In this document: piece by piece, positions 46,067 through 57,969 of the stretch
How positions within the stretch are numbered: position 1 is the stretch's first letter
Layout of the letters: every line of letters starts with the position of its first letter
NCBI GenBank assembly: GCA_028023455.1
Contig: JAQFVV010006474.1
Span: 452,501 to 516,500, forward strand
Direction of reading: 5' to 3'
DNA: 64,000 nucleotides
DNA from: Epiperipatus broadwayi
Lineage: Eukaryota; Onychophora; Udeonychophora; Euonychophora; Peripatidae
The notes under the pieces: model-generated
Told to the model about the DNA's origin: nothing
Seen by the model: the letters and a program-made list of their open reading frames with translations, nothing else
The model's database searches: none
Translations under genes and position numbers: made by a program

Positions 46067-46850
46067 TGACTATATATTGTTTATTAAACCTATTGAAACT
46101 AGAGGGTATATTCCCTATTTATCTAAAGTGCCACATAATTATAAAATGGCTGGTTTTAAGTCTTTTTTGTATAGAAATAATATTTTGTGTAAATATGCAT
46201 GTGATAAAAAGAAAAATATTGAAAATTATGTAAGTGAATTATTAAGTGTAGGTTATAATATAAAAGAAATTTATCAAGTGGTTTGTCAATTTAATAAGAA
46301 AATTAATAGAAATACTGGTGATGAAGAAATTGAGAGTAAGAAGTGGATTTCTTTGGCTTTTTATAATAATAATCAAGTAAAATTTATGAAAAAAGTTTAT
46401 AATGGTATATATAATGTTTCATTTTATGGATCAGATGATTTAAATAGAATGGTTAATAATTCAAAAGATAAGTTAGAAAAAAAATAACGTAATATAATTT
46501 ATAGAATTTTTTGTGAGTGTAACTTATCATATGTAGGGGAATCTAGATGTAATATAGAGAAAAAAATTAAAGAACATAAATTGTTATATAAAAGAGTTTT
46601 GAAAAATGTACAGATATGTAATGATAATAGCAATGAAGTCAAGTTATATACTGAATCTGTTTTTTATGATCATGATAGAAATTGTAATTTTAAGTTTAAT
46701 TTTGATATAAATAAAATAAAAATTTTAGGCCAAGAGAGAGATAATGAAAAAAGAAAAATTAAAGAGGCAGTTTTTATTAGTAGGTATAAAAATATGATAA
46801 TAAACAGACAGTCATCAAATGTTAGGATTAATGAATTGTCGGATATTTAA
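46062..46850 (+). pseudogene. Penelope-like element 1-related, thumb and GIY-YIG (copy B)
   Basis: One frame is open from 46062 to 46850 except for a single TAA at 46485-46487. The first part (to about 46480) corresponds to the region after the RT palm (IKPIETRGYIPYLSKVPH, MAGFKSFLYRN). The second starts directly after the stop with NIIYRIFCECNLSYVGESRC and IEKKIKEH, a full GIY-YIG core. It ends with VFISRYKNMIINRQSSN before TAA. It is homologous to copies A and C but diverged (a sister subfamily). RT palm and N-terminus are absent. It is the best preserved PLE endonuclease in the window. Confidence 0.78.
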
Positions 46851-47150
46851 ATCGACATGTGTTTCCGGTTGGTAATAGATGATTCCATTTTGAAAGTTGA
46901 GTTGAAAATGATTATGAATATAATCGAAAATATTTCTTTATGAGTTTTTATTGAGTTTTTATTTATATTGTATTATAAATTGTTTACCATTGTTTGGAAT
47001 ATATTTAAGTTTCGTTATTGTATTATTGATATTAGCGGACATTTATTTTGTTTTATATATATATATATATTCATGTACTCCTGAATTGTTGTAACATAAA
47101 ATTTAATAGCTGTATAAATTTAATACCAAGATATATGGATAAATTGAAAT
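46851..47150. other. spacer between tandem PLE copies
   Basis: AT-rich sequence with a short TA run at about 47056-47072. It may hold the 3' tail of copy B or the 5' leader of copy C. Confidence 0.4.
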
Positions 47151-49330
47151 CAATAATTTTAAATGATGAAATTTAAGAAATATAAAAAGAACTTTTTGAT
47201 ATCCAGAGATATTTGAAAGCAATTGGACATTTAATGATTTTAAATTAATGGTGTTCTTGGGACAAATATAAAATTGTTTGTGAAAATGGATTTCAATTAT
47301 TTGAATTTAGATTAAGTAATAAAATTGAGAAGAAAATTGTTTTTTTTATTTAATAAGTGGTATCTACAGATCTATAATGACATGAATTTTTGTTAATTTT
47401 TCAAATAATAAAATACATTTGATGCAGAAATATATATTGTTATGGAGTCAAATATATCAGTAGTATTTGGGATAATTATAATTTGCAATTAATTGGAGCT
47501 GTTCAAAATTCATTTGAAATGATTCCTAGTGATAGCTATATTGGTGATGAATTTATCAAAAAAATTAATTGTCATAAATTTAATGTGATTCAATATAAAA
47601 AGTCATGGAAATTGGCTATTTTGGAATTTAAACAGCGGCTGAAGAATGATAATATGATTTGTTTGAAAGAAAATAAAGGGCTGCAAATATGTTTAATGAC
47701 AAAATGTCAGTATATTGAGAAAGTTAAAGGGCAAATAGAGAAACTTGTTTTCTTTTTGATTGAAAAATATAATATGGATAATGAGAAAATAAAATTTATT
47801 AATAGTATTTTAAAGAATGCTAAAAATAAAGCCTTAAGTAATAATGTGTGCTATAAGATATATTTTTCCTGCACTTTATGTCCTCGTATTTTTGCAAATA
47901 TAAAGTTATATAAAAAAGGTAATTCTTTGTGAATTATAATTGATTTTGGTAGTGCACTTATGAATCAGACTTCTAAATATATTTGTAAGCTGTTAGAAGA
48001 GTTTTTAAGATTTGGGGGAAATATTATTGCATCTTTTGACTTTGTAGATAGAATTAAAAATATAACGACCAATGAGAATGTTGTTGCTTCATTAGATGTG
48101 ACAGAAATGTATGGTTCTATTGATAGAGTGGATTCTATAAAAATAATTGAACATCCATTAAAAAATAAAGGTGTTTGTAAATATGTGACAAAATTTATTA
48201 TTGATTCTTTAAAAAATTTTGTTGATAACATTGTGGCTTCTTTTGAAGATGGATATTATAAAATGTCTAATGTTTGGCCTATGGGTCTACCTGTTGTTGC
48301 ACAAGTTTGCAATTTTGTTTTGTCTACATATGTGAGTGGTATTTAAATATGTATTCTTTTAAAGATATTAAAATTTACAAAAGATATTTGGATTATGTTT
48401 TTGTTTGCAGAAATACCAATACTATTATAAATTGCTTGTAGAAGAGTTAAATAATTTTTTTAAATAGACTATTGAAAAGAAACGGGACAAAAGTATTTGG
48501 ATTTAATTATTACAAAAGATAATAATATGTTAAATTATAAATTAATAATCAAACCTTTGTAAAAAAGGAGATATATAAATAGTAAATCAAAAGTACCAAT
48601 TATGCATAAGATGGTAAGTTTTAGATCTTTTTTGTTTACTAATGAAACATCACGCCATTACTAGTGTGATAAATTTAAAAAAATATTGAGATATTTTCCA
48701 AGGGATTGCTTAAAGTTGGTTATAAGAATACTTTATGTCAATTTAAAAAGAGTTATAATGGTTTAAAGGAATTGAAGATTGATAGTATAAAATGGATATC
48801 TATCCCATATATTTCAAATACTCAAGTGAAATTTTTTAAGGATATATATAAGAATGTGTTTAATGTTTTATTTTGTGTTATAAATAATATTAATAAATTA
48901 GTGAATAATTCTAAAAATGTCATAGCTGTCAAGAAATACAAGAAATAAAGTTTTTTGTAAAGAAAAGAGGAAAATAAGACTTTTAATTATTTGAAGTGTT
49001 TTAATTATAAAAATAATGTTGTGTATCAAATTTTTTGTGGATGTATGTTATAATATAGTGAATCAAGGTGCAGTATTGAAAAAAAGATTAAAGGAGCATG
49101 AATTGTTATACAAGCATGTGAAAAATAAAAATAAGAATGATTTAATGACTGCTTTAGTTTTCTTGAATCAGGAAAGGAGATGTAAATATAAATTTAGATT
49201 TGATATTGAAAGTTTTAAGATTCTTCATGAAGAGAGAAACCATGATAAAATAAAAATTAAGGAGGTAATTTTAATAAATAGGAATAAAATAAATATGATT
49301 AGTAGACAAGCTGTTAACATTAAAATTTGA
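47150..49330 (+). pseudogene. Penelope-like element 1, near full-length decayed copy C
   Basis: N-terminal and RT pieces are open at 47483-47932 and 47960-48346. Motifs in order: LKENKGLQICLMTKCQYIEKV (the position of ADKG), PRIFANIKLYKKGNSL, NVVASLDVTEMYGSIDRV (RT Asp motif), MSNVWPMGLPVVAQVCNF, and YKRYLDYVFVCRNTNTI near 48380, where YVDD has become YLDY. Then come a decayed connection region (48460-48700), thumb (48706-48948) and GIY-YIG remnants at 49016-49330 (SRCSIEKRLK has become a shifted VLKKRLKEHELLYKHVK). Several frameshifts. Copy A matches it closely from 48460 on. Confidence 0.78.
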
Positions 49331-49494
49331 GATTTATGAGATTTGAGTTGATGTTTTCTTCTGTTTTGATTTATGAACTTAATGGCAGTTGACACAGGCT
49401 AAGGAATTAATCAGAGGTACTTTTGTGTATTTCATCAGATTGAAAGATTGTATATAATAATTTATTACTGTTATTATTATTATTTTTATTGTTT

Positions 49495-49495
<1 letters not shown>
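49331..49495 (+). repeat. PLE1 3' tail
   Basis: Non-coding tail also found as a palindromic pair at 14262-14640. It runs into a microsatellite. Confidence 0.6.
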
Positions 49496-49497
<2 letters not shown>

Positions 49498-49528
<31 letters not shown>

Positions 49529-49611
49529 TGTATGTATGTATGTATGTATGTATGTATGTATGTATGTATGTATGTATGTATGTATGTATGTATGTATTTA
49601 TGTATGTATGT
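49498..49611. repeat. (TATG)n microsatellite
   Basis: About 28 tetranucleotide units with one variant (tattta near 49597). Open frames across it are artefacts. Confidence 0.96.
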
Positions 49612-49699
49612 AACCAGTTGGATTACATGACACATGGTAATATAGTTATGTGTGTGCATATATATATATATAAACTAAAGAAAAAGTAGAAATAAACAC

Positions 49700-51970
49700 A
49701 GACATAAATTTTTGTAGATGTTTTCTACATTTCACTTAGAAAAATAATAAATAAAGGGTTACATATCTAAATTTAAAACAAAATTTTATTATAAATTAAA
49801 CATTTAAAAAGGTCTAAATAAATTATTATTATTATTATTCTGATTTTTAAATTTAAAAACAAACATGTTTCTAATAATTGTAAAAATTTCTATTACGTAT
49901 TTTTGAAATCTTTTAATGAATTAGTAAATTTCTCTATCTAGTAAAACCATGTAGATCACACCTTTGGTAAAATTTCAAAGTTGTTTTCAAAAATTTATTT
50001 TAAATAAAGGGCAAAGATTTGAAAGGATTAAAAAAATACAAGCAGTTTTTTTAATTAAATGTGTTTTATCATCCCATTAGCTAACTGTATAAAAGAGTTG
50101 AAAAAAAAGATTATTTTAGTTTGATATGTAGTTTTTGTAAGAGCTGGCCAGAAGAGTCTGGTATTAAATCTTGGCTAAATATATTTTTTAAGAACTGGTG
50201 AGAAGGCTTGACTAATAATATTTTTGAAAAGCAGAATAGCTAGCTGCAGAATTGGTTAGCAGAGTTGGACAGAGTTCCCGTGAAAATGTAGCTGAAGTCA
50301 AGACAGGAAGAAGCAGCCGCTCTACAGTTCAATGGTAGAGTTGGAATTTACATGGAAGTTAATGATCCACTTCTTTGTATTGAAATTCATAGCTACAAAT
50401 CTGGACAAGATGGTTTGCCAACCTGAAGCTCATCAAGCCCTAAACATAAGGGAGAATGCCAAACATACCTGAATTATTCTTTTCCTAATGTGACTGTAAA
50501 CTAATCTTAACCAGACCAGCAAGTTCACAAAGAGAATTCCTTGGCTAGATGAAGAATTAGTTATACATATGCTGTTGTATCTATATGCAAAGAAGCACAG
50601 ATAATCATATATATATATATAGCTGGTGAGTTAGTTTTAAATCCTTAAAATGACTTTTAAAATGATAATTTAATAACTGAAAGTAAAACAAATCAATAAT
50701 TTGCTTATGTCACACATCAAAAAGAAGGGACATAGACAATTATATATATATTTTGTAAAGAAATTATTTTGATATTTCTTTAAAAGGCATTTTTTTAAAA
50801 CTATATTTTTAAATTTAAAAAAAATCTTGTAATTAAAAGTCAACTTGTGACCTGACATATATATAGAAGAATATTATTTTAAAATATATTTTTTAAAAAA
50901 TAATGCAAGCATAATCTTGTTTGACTTAGAATCAAAAAGCAAATTTTTTAGATTAATTTAAAAGCATTGATAATTAAGTAATCAACAATCGAAAAGTGAC
51001 CTGTCATAAAATTGACTTCATTTCCTTTTAAAAAAGAAAAAAAAATTAATTATAATTAGTTACGAGTAACCTGGTAAAAAAACATCTTTTTAGAATAATC
51101 TGTCAAAAAATATTAAATAAAATATACCTTCTGAAGGATTTAACTTTTACCAGTGGTCAAGAAATTCATATTTTAAGAAAAAAAGATATTAAACTGTTAT
51201 GAAAGAATTGGACATTTTTTTATAAACTGTCAATAATGAATTAATTATCAAAATATAATATTGTGCCAAATTAAAATATATAAATGTCTATGTGCACATA
51301 AATTTCTATATACACTAACATATATGTTAATTAGGTGGTATAAAAATTAATAATTCTATTATTTTAACAAATTTAAATATATTCATGTAATAGTAAATGT
51401 TGCAGCTGTGCACATATATATGTGTGTTATATGTAAACCACTATATAGAATTAAATCCAGAAAATATTAGTTTGAATAAAAGAATAATGTCCAAGAAGAT
51501 TAGTCAGTAGAGATATCTATTATCATAATTCATATACATATAATATACTAACCAGATTCATTCATATGTTGCTTATCCCTATCCTGATAATATACAGTCT
51601 CTGTGGTTTAGTTGTGTTGTAGATGAACTCTGGGATTCCAGATTCAAGGAACTTGGGAGATTCAGTATTTTTAAGCAATGACAAGCAATCAACCATTTGA
51701 TTAATTTAATAATATATCTTTATATCTAGTCAAAATAATTATTTTAATATATATTATTACAATTTAACTTACATGTGTCTAATTTTTATCAAGCACTCAT
51801 TGATATTTATAGTCATTCATTAAATAAATAAACGACTGACAATCGGCTTTATAAAATTAAAAATTATAACATCTTTTTAATCACAAGACTAAACTTTAAT
51901 TTTTTATTAAGAGTGGAATACATCTTTTGTATTATTTACATGTGCGTGATAAACCTTTTATTTTTTTCAG
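49700..51970. other. AT-rich region, no gene recognised
   Basis: A TATA-like tataaaagag at about 50090 precedes a somewhat GC-richer, non-coding stretch (50130-50560) that could be LTR-derived; no ends were found. The rest is AT-rich. Confidence 0.4.
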
Positions 51971-51984
51971 CTTTTCAACTTTTA

Positions 51985-52115
51985 TCACTGGCAAAACTCA
52001 CTGTACGTATTGCCACACACAACAAGCTAAAGTAATCAATATGTATAGTGAGTTTTGCCTGTTTTAACAACAGTTGTACAGAAGCATAAGAAGTGGTGGT
52101 CATGTGATGTTTTTA
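51985..52115 (+). mobile_element. hammerhead repeat family F, copy d (deleted core)
   Basis: Only the inverted ends remain: ggcaaaactcactgtacgta at the left and tatgtatagtgagttttgcc at the right, joined by caagctaaagtaatca. It is followed by the family's aagcataagaagtggtggtcatgtgatg end. The hammerhead is absent. Confidence 0.65.
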
Positions 52116-52129
52116 AACAACATCCTTTT

Positions 52130-52960
52130 TTTGCACTTTCAAACATGATTATAAGCAATGGAAAAATGTGAAGCCCCAAATTATTTTTGTCTATCAGTAC
52201 TGAAAATACAAAATGTGAGCACCCATGCACACAAATACACACATGCAACCCAACTTAAATTCTAAATCATGTGTAAATTGACGTTGCCTACATCTAAAAT
52301 GAGAATAATCAACAGCCTTAACTATTATCTCCAAATCAATTCATGCTTCATGTAATAATTTAGTTTACTTCTTTACCACAAAAATTTTAAGATGTTAGCA
52401 TGTCTGGATAATCAGTTACTACATGCGAGAATTTGTCTTATACCTTTATAGATCATCATCAATATTCATTCCAAATGTTTCAATAGCAATTTAATTAAAA
52501 CAAAATTAAATATTAGCACTGTGATCCATTATAATATTAAAGATATGAAACATGGTCATACTTTATGTCATAAAGTATGATCCAGACACTCTAGCATCTT
52601 AATATTTATGTGAAAAAAACTGTTATTATGTATCATATGCATGTTCCAGAGATGTCACTACAGGAAACCAGTCACCAATTATCTTTTCACTGAGCCACAA
52701 TGTGTATGATAAAGAGTAACAATGAGGGTGGATTACCACATGTAGATAAATAGCTTTTTTTAACATCACATTAGGATGTAATAATCAAGTTATTTAGGTA
52801 TTTAAATGTTTATTTGAAAGCAAGGTTATTTTAAAATGTAATTGGATAAAAACTGTCTTGCCTATGAGGATTTGGTTACAATACTGCTACAATTACATTC
52901 AAGTTTCAATATCAAATTGAATATGGCTATGATATGTAAATAGAAAGTGTGGACCTATGT
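52130..52960. other. no gene recognised
   Basis: AT-rich with a short palindromic actttatgtcataaagt near 52560. No coding evidence. Confidence 0.4.
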
Positions 52961-52974
52961 TAGATGAGGTGTTA

Positions 52975-53035
52975 GTAACTTCAGGCTGAAAAAGCTCTGA
53001 AGAAGATTGCTGGTCAATCGAAACAGTAGCATTGA
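52975..53035 (+). ncRNA. hammerhead-like segment (weak)
   Basis: Contains ctctgaagaagattgctgg followed by tcaatcgaaac: core CTGAAGA, an extra A, stem II GATTG/CAATC, then GAAAC. Stem III and stem I cannot be completed convincingly. It resembles the PLE2 tail motif in the same GCTCTGA context. Confidence 0.28.
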
Positions 53036-53244
53036 TTAATTCTAATAACACAAGCATTGTAACAGTAATAAGAAAGATATACTGTTTAATTGTTTAGTTT
53101 CCAGATTGCTGCTACTGTGATGCAAGCAATATGTCTAGCAAAATTTGGTTAAAGCTTGAAAGATTGTAAAAAAATCTCTGTAGGTAATACAATTTCAATG
53201 TAATATTTTTGAATATTATCCATTATAAAATCACATATCAGCAC

Positions 53245-53790
53245 TACTTATGTTTACACAATCTGTTAATACAACAGCAACTTACTCCCTACAATATTGC
53301 CACCTAGTGCAAGCCATGATAATCAATGAATGCTAGAAAGTCAATGCATCAAAATCTCTATCTAGGGATTACTCATCCAACATCCACAAAGTAGTCTCTA
53401 GCTTATAGCTTTTATCAGGTCTGAGAGCACTGCATCTAGATCTTTGGATGTAATGCAACTCTCCAGGAGTCAACTTTGACCTCTTTAGGTAACTACAAAG
53501 TTATGACCCCAAACTAAAACATAATCACATTTTCAATCCAAGTCATAAGCTAGAAACTAGTCTGAGGATATTAGATGAGTAGGCATAAGATAGGAATTTT
53601 TACTCCCTTATCCTTTCAGCATCCCTTGATTACTAGAGCTTGCACTAGGTAGCAATACTGTTGCTACTGTGCTAACAGATTGTGTAATCATAAGAAAGAG
53701 CATGTGGTTATAATGGTTTTACACTAATCCTATCCAAAGGATGATGGTAACTATGGTTATTAAAAACTAGACACTGAACTGTATGCTTTT
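53245..53790 (+). mobile_element. hammerhead repeat family F, copy e (head-to-head)
   Basis: The left part (53245-53520) is in minus orientation, the right part (53530-53790) in plus orientation. They share acacaatctgtta-type ends (53256 region and taacagattgtgt at about 53675) in inverted form. Hammerhead remnants on both sides are damaged: the left one has GAGA instead of GAAA, and the right one lacks its 5' half. Confidence 0.65.
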
Positions 53791-54395
53791 ATATATATCA
53801 TTAAAACCAATCAATACTTCAATAGTCATAACAATCTCAAACTGCATCAACGCAACCTCCTTTTAATAATATTGTGAAATTATAATGGATAACTATCATT
53901 TTTATTATTTTTACATTTTACAATAATTGATAGATTTGAAACATGTTGCACAAGCAAAGGAGTGAATATGTCAATATCTTAGATATTAACCAATCAATGG
54001 TTAGACTGAGATTGTCTATAAATGCACATACTGTGACCAACTTTTAAAACCATTGCACTCACTTCATAACTTCTAAAAGCAAAATACCTTTCCTGTGGAT
54101 ATTTTTACTTATACTGGGGATAAACCTCTGTGTGCCATCCAGCCAGTTTGATGGAATACCCACAGAAGACCATTACAAACATTCCACAACTAACTCAAGT
54201 AAACAAGAAACTTATCTAATTTAGGTTATCAGACAATGCATATTTAAACATAAACAACTAATTGACCACTTTTAGTTTAATCAAAGGTTATATGGTGAAA
54301 TACTGAGATAGATAGAATCTGGGCAAAATAACATATTAAAACAATATATTTATTTACAAAAAAACATTATAATAATAAATAAAATTACATTAAAC
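53791..54395. other. no gene recognised
   Basis: A TATA-like ctataaatgc at about 54016 lies upstream of a non-coding, moderately GC-rich stretch (possible LTR fragment). Otherwise AT-rich. Confidence 0.35.
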
Positions 54396-54396
54396 T

Positions 54397-54408
54397 AGTT
54401 ACAGAGTT
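54397..54408. repeat. 12-bp TSD AGTTACAGAGTT, left
   Basis: Identical to 55657-55668. Confidence 0.85.
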
Positions 54409-54514
54409 GATAAACAGAGCAAAACTCTCCATACAGTATTGCCACCTGTGCTAAACAGAGTAATCAATGGATTCCAGAAGGCTTGTGCATAAAATCCCTA
54501 TCCAATACCTACTC

Positions 54515-54573
54515 ATCCAATATCCCCAGACTAGTTTCTGTCTTGTGGCCTTCGTCAGTGAGGAGCTTTGGAT
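54515..54573 (-). ncRNA. hammerhead ribozyme, family F unit 1
   Basis: Upper stem I ATCCA/TGGAT, lower stem I TCCTCA/TGGGGA, core CTGACGA, GAAAC, stem III AC/GT with loop TA, C17. Stem II has one substitution (AAGAC). Confidence 0.75.
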
Positions 54574-55010
54574 CTGAGAGCACTGCATCTAGATCTTAGG
54601 ATCTAATGTAACCCTCTAGCAACCACCTTTTATCTCTACTTAACTACAAAACTATGAGAATGAAATTGAAAACACAAAAAATATTTTCAATCTAAGCTCA
54701 ATAGCTTATATAGTCATATGGGTCTGAACTCAGTTCAGCACCAATACATTTTGGTGTCTTTGGCTCTTTTACAACCATAGCCACCACTATCCTATTAGGC
54801 AGGATTGGTGTTAAACCATTAAGCATCACATGATCACATTTCCTATACTAGCACATTAATTGTTGATAAACTATATAAGCTATTGAGCTTAGATTGAAAA
54901 TATTTTTTGTGTTTTCAATTTCATTCTCATAGTTTTGTAGTTAAGTAGAGATAAAAGGTGTTTGCTAGAGGGTTGCATTAGATCCTAAGATCTGGATGCA
55001 GTGCTCTCAG

Positions 55011-55069
55011 ATCCAAAGCTCCTCACTGACGAAGGCCACAAGCCAGAAACTAGTATGGGGATATTGGAT
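55011..55069 (+). ncRNA. hammerhead ribozyme, family F unit 2
   Basis: Same fold with stem II GGC/GCC. The cleavage nucleotide is A17 (tagta) rather than C, which the NUH rule permits. An A-A mismatch closes stem II. Confidence 0.75.
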
Positions 55070-55466
55070 GAGTAGGCATTGGATAGGGATTTTATGCACA
55101 AGCCTTCTGGCATCCATTGATTACTCTGTTTAGCACAGGTGGCAATACTGTATGGAGAGTTTTGCTCTGTTTATCAACAATTAATGTGCTAGTATAGGAA
55201 ATGTGATCATGTGATGCTTAATGGTTTAACACCAATCCTGCCTAATAGGATAGTGGTGGCTATGGTTGTAAAAGAGCCAAAGACACCAAAATGTATGGGT
55301 GCTGAACTGAGTTCAGACCCATATGACTATATAAGCTATTGAGCTTAGATTGAAAATATTTTTTGTGTTTTCAATTTCATTCTCATAGTTTTGTAGTTAA
55401 GTAGAGATAAAAGGTGGTTGCTAGAGGGTTGCATTAGATCCTAAGATCTAGATGCAGTGCTCTCAG

Positions 55467-55525
55467 ATCCAAAGCTCCTCACTGACAAAGGCGACAAGCC
55501 AGAAACTAGTCTGTGGATATTGGAT
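55467..55525 (+). ncRNA. hammerhead ribozyme motif, family F unit 3
   Basis: The core reads CTGACAA (G8 lost) and stem II is weakened (GGCGACAAGCC). Stem I has one mismatch. Probably inactive. Its C17 lies 456 bases after that of unit 2. Confidence 0.7.
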
Positions 55526-55656
55526 GAGTAGGCATTGGATAGGGATTTTATGCACAAGCCTTCTGGCATCCATTGATTACTCTGTTTAGCACAGGTGGCA
55601 ATACTGTATGGAGAGTTTTGCTCTGTTTATCAACAATTAATGTGCTAGTATAGGAA

Positions 55657-55668
55657 AGTTACAGAGTT
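55657..55668. repeat. 12-bp TSD AGTTACAGAGTT, right
   Basis: Right copy of the target duplication. Confidence 0.85.
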
Positions 55669-55669
55669 A

Positions 55670-57965
55670 TTCACTATAATTAAATCTACTTTAACTAGTT
55701 AGTAAGAATTTAATCATTTCTAATTTATGAAAGTTTTTTAAGAGAATGAAATTTTACCTCTAATTATCATTTATGTCTAGACTTTGAATTAATTTTTCAT
55801 ATTGACCTAGGTTTTATATATTTTTGCTGGAGTGATTACATATGTCTTCTTAACAGTTTCTAGAGTTTGTAAATGGCTTTATTCAACAGGTTACCTGGTT
55901 TCTTTTAACAGCTTGCTGCTTCTTCTTTTCAGGCAATATATATCTTTGTAGCCTCATTAAGCAGGAATCTGATAATTGTGGGTATATGTCTCAGCAATAA
56001 TAGGTCAAGGATTTTGTTGTCATGTTTCAGGTAATCAAATGCATAGGAAATAGGTTATGAAAACTAAATGAACTCCTTGTTGTAAGTTTAGCACTGCATT
56101 GTGATGTCAGTGCTTCTGGATAAATAGCTATACATCACTGGACAAATTATACATTCTCAATGAAAGAGTCCACAAAATTCAACAGGTGATAAGTCAGCAG
56201 AAATTAAAATAACTAGCAGCAGTTGAATCGGAATCAACATAACAGCGGAATAATTCTAATAATAATTTAGTAGTCTTTATATCCTTGACAAACCATTGTC
56301 TGATCTCACCCACATCATTAATCAGTTTCAATCTTTTTCTAATTAGCTAATCTTTTTTTATTTCAATTACAATGTTAATTACAACAATGATTATCTAATC
56401 AGTTGGATATATTACTGTTTTCAGTAAAACATTCTTTTCTTGATGAGACAACTTACAAAATTGTTTTAATCTTTGATTAGATCATATTTTTCTCTAATTA
56501 AATAATTTTAGACAATAATTCTGTACAATTATTTACATTACAATTTTTTTGTTCCTTTTTTTCATCTTTCTTTACAATTACTATTTTAGTTTAAATTATT
56601 ACACCAAGTACAATCTTTAAATTACCTTTACACAATTAGTTTTTAATTTTATTATACCTCATAACATTTTGGAATTTGTACTTTTATTTCAAAGAAAAGA
56701 TGAGCCATTCCATTTAAATAGTAACTTTAGTTAAAATTCTTAATTAATAAACTACATTATACTTTAACTATATTTTCTCCTCCTCTACTTTTTTTTTATT
56801 TTAACTTGAGATTCAGACACAGAATTTTATTTTGCCTTTTGTTTACTTCCTAATTGACTTTTGCTCTATTCTAAACTCTCTTTATTCTATTTAATAAAGT
56901 GACTGTATTTTTATTGATAACAAAAATAATACATTGTTTTTTTTCTAAATATTCTTAACATACTTTTAAATATCTTATGTAACATATATTTGCATATCCA
57001 TTACAGTATGTGTATATGTGTATTATATTTGTAAATTTTATTGTTTGATTTTTTTAATCAATTGCAATATTTTCAGATATTTGCAAATACTCAAAAACAT
57101 CTAATATGTTTAGAATGAACGGTATTTACCAGTCTTTAATTTGCTTTTTTAAATTCTAATTAATAAATTTATCAATTAGCATTTTGAGTGATATTGTTTA
57201 ATGCTAAAATAGATTATGTAGATATTTTAGGGTCCTTGCAGTCCCAAAACTAGCTTTGGACTAATGATACATGATATATGTACATAATTCTCTTTAGAAT
57301 TATTTAAGCGATACTAAGGTAATAAAATAACCTTCAAAGTCAATTCATTATTTTATATGTTTACAATAATAGTATCTAGTTTAATAATGGTCAGTTCACT
57401 CTTGGACTAGATGGTATTGGGCATTGATGATGATCAGCATTAATATAATAATCCTAGCATTATTGATGTAAGATTACTTTTAGAATCTATTTTAGCACTT
57501 ATATATATTTATTCAGCTGAAATATTAAATATTGGTTTTATAATGTTATATCCTCAGTTTGGCTCTTAATTAAATAATGATTAGCCCAAAATTTTATAGT
57601 ATATCTCTTTAAGTCCAATCAAATTGATTGAAATCCGATTCAATTGCGTTATCGAAAAAAAGAAATTTACTAAGCTTTTAAGTTTCATTAAACGTAAGGT
57701 TTAAATTTCATTATTATTTAAACAGAATGTGTATATCAAAATACACACACATTTATATGTAAAACGGATTTTTTTTTTAAAATGTTTATCGATTTATTTT
57801 AGAATAATTCTTATACCGCCTGTTTTTAAATCCATTTGATTTAAAAACAAGCTGGCTAGCTAATTGCATTCCTGTTGCTTTTATTTTAATTATTGTAAAC
57901 AATTTTTACTAGCGGAGGTTTGAATTTTTATATTGTTATTCTCATTTCAATAAACCCTGGGTAGA
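55670..57965. other. AT-rich region, nothing recognised
   Basis: No open frame of note, and no repeat with supported ends. Confidence 0.5.
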
Positions 57966-57969
57966 ATTC

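Larger units (their letters stand above)
54409..55656. mobile_element. family F compound insertion (inverted full unit plus tandem units)
   Basis: One insertion of 1,248 bp with a 12-bp TSD. The left part (54409-54870, minus orientation) begins and ends with GATAAA and so covers exactly one full turn of the 456-bp repeat plus six bases. The right part (54871-55656, plus orientation) is about 1.7 tandem units, with period 456 bp (55327 minus 54871). Three hammerheads are present. No coding potential. The full-turn unit points to a circular or multimeric RNA template. Confidence 0.85.

Noticed and set aside
49410-49450. CTGATGA box on the minus strand in the PLE1 tail
   Set aside because: No GAAA at the required place and no closing stem II, so no hammerhead fold.
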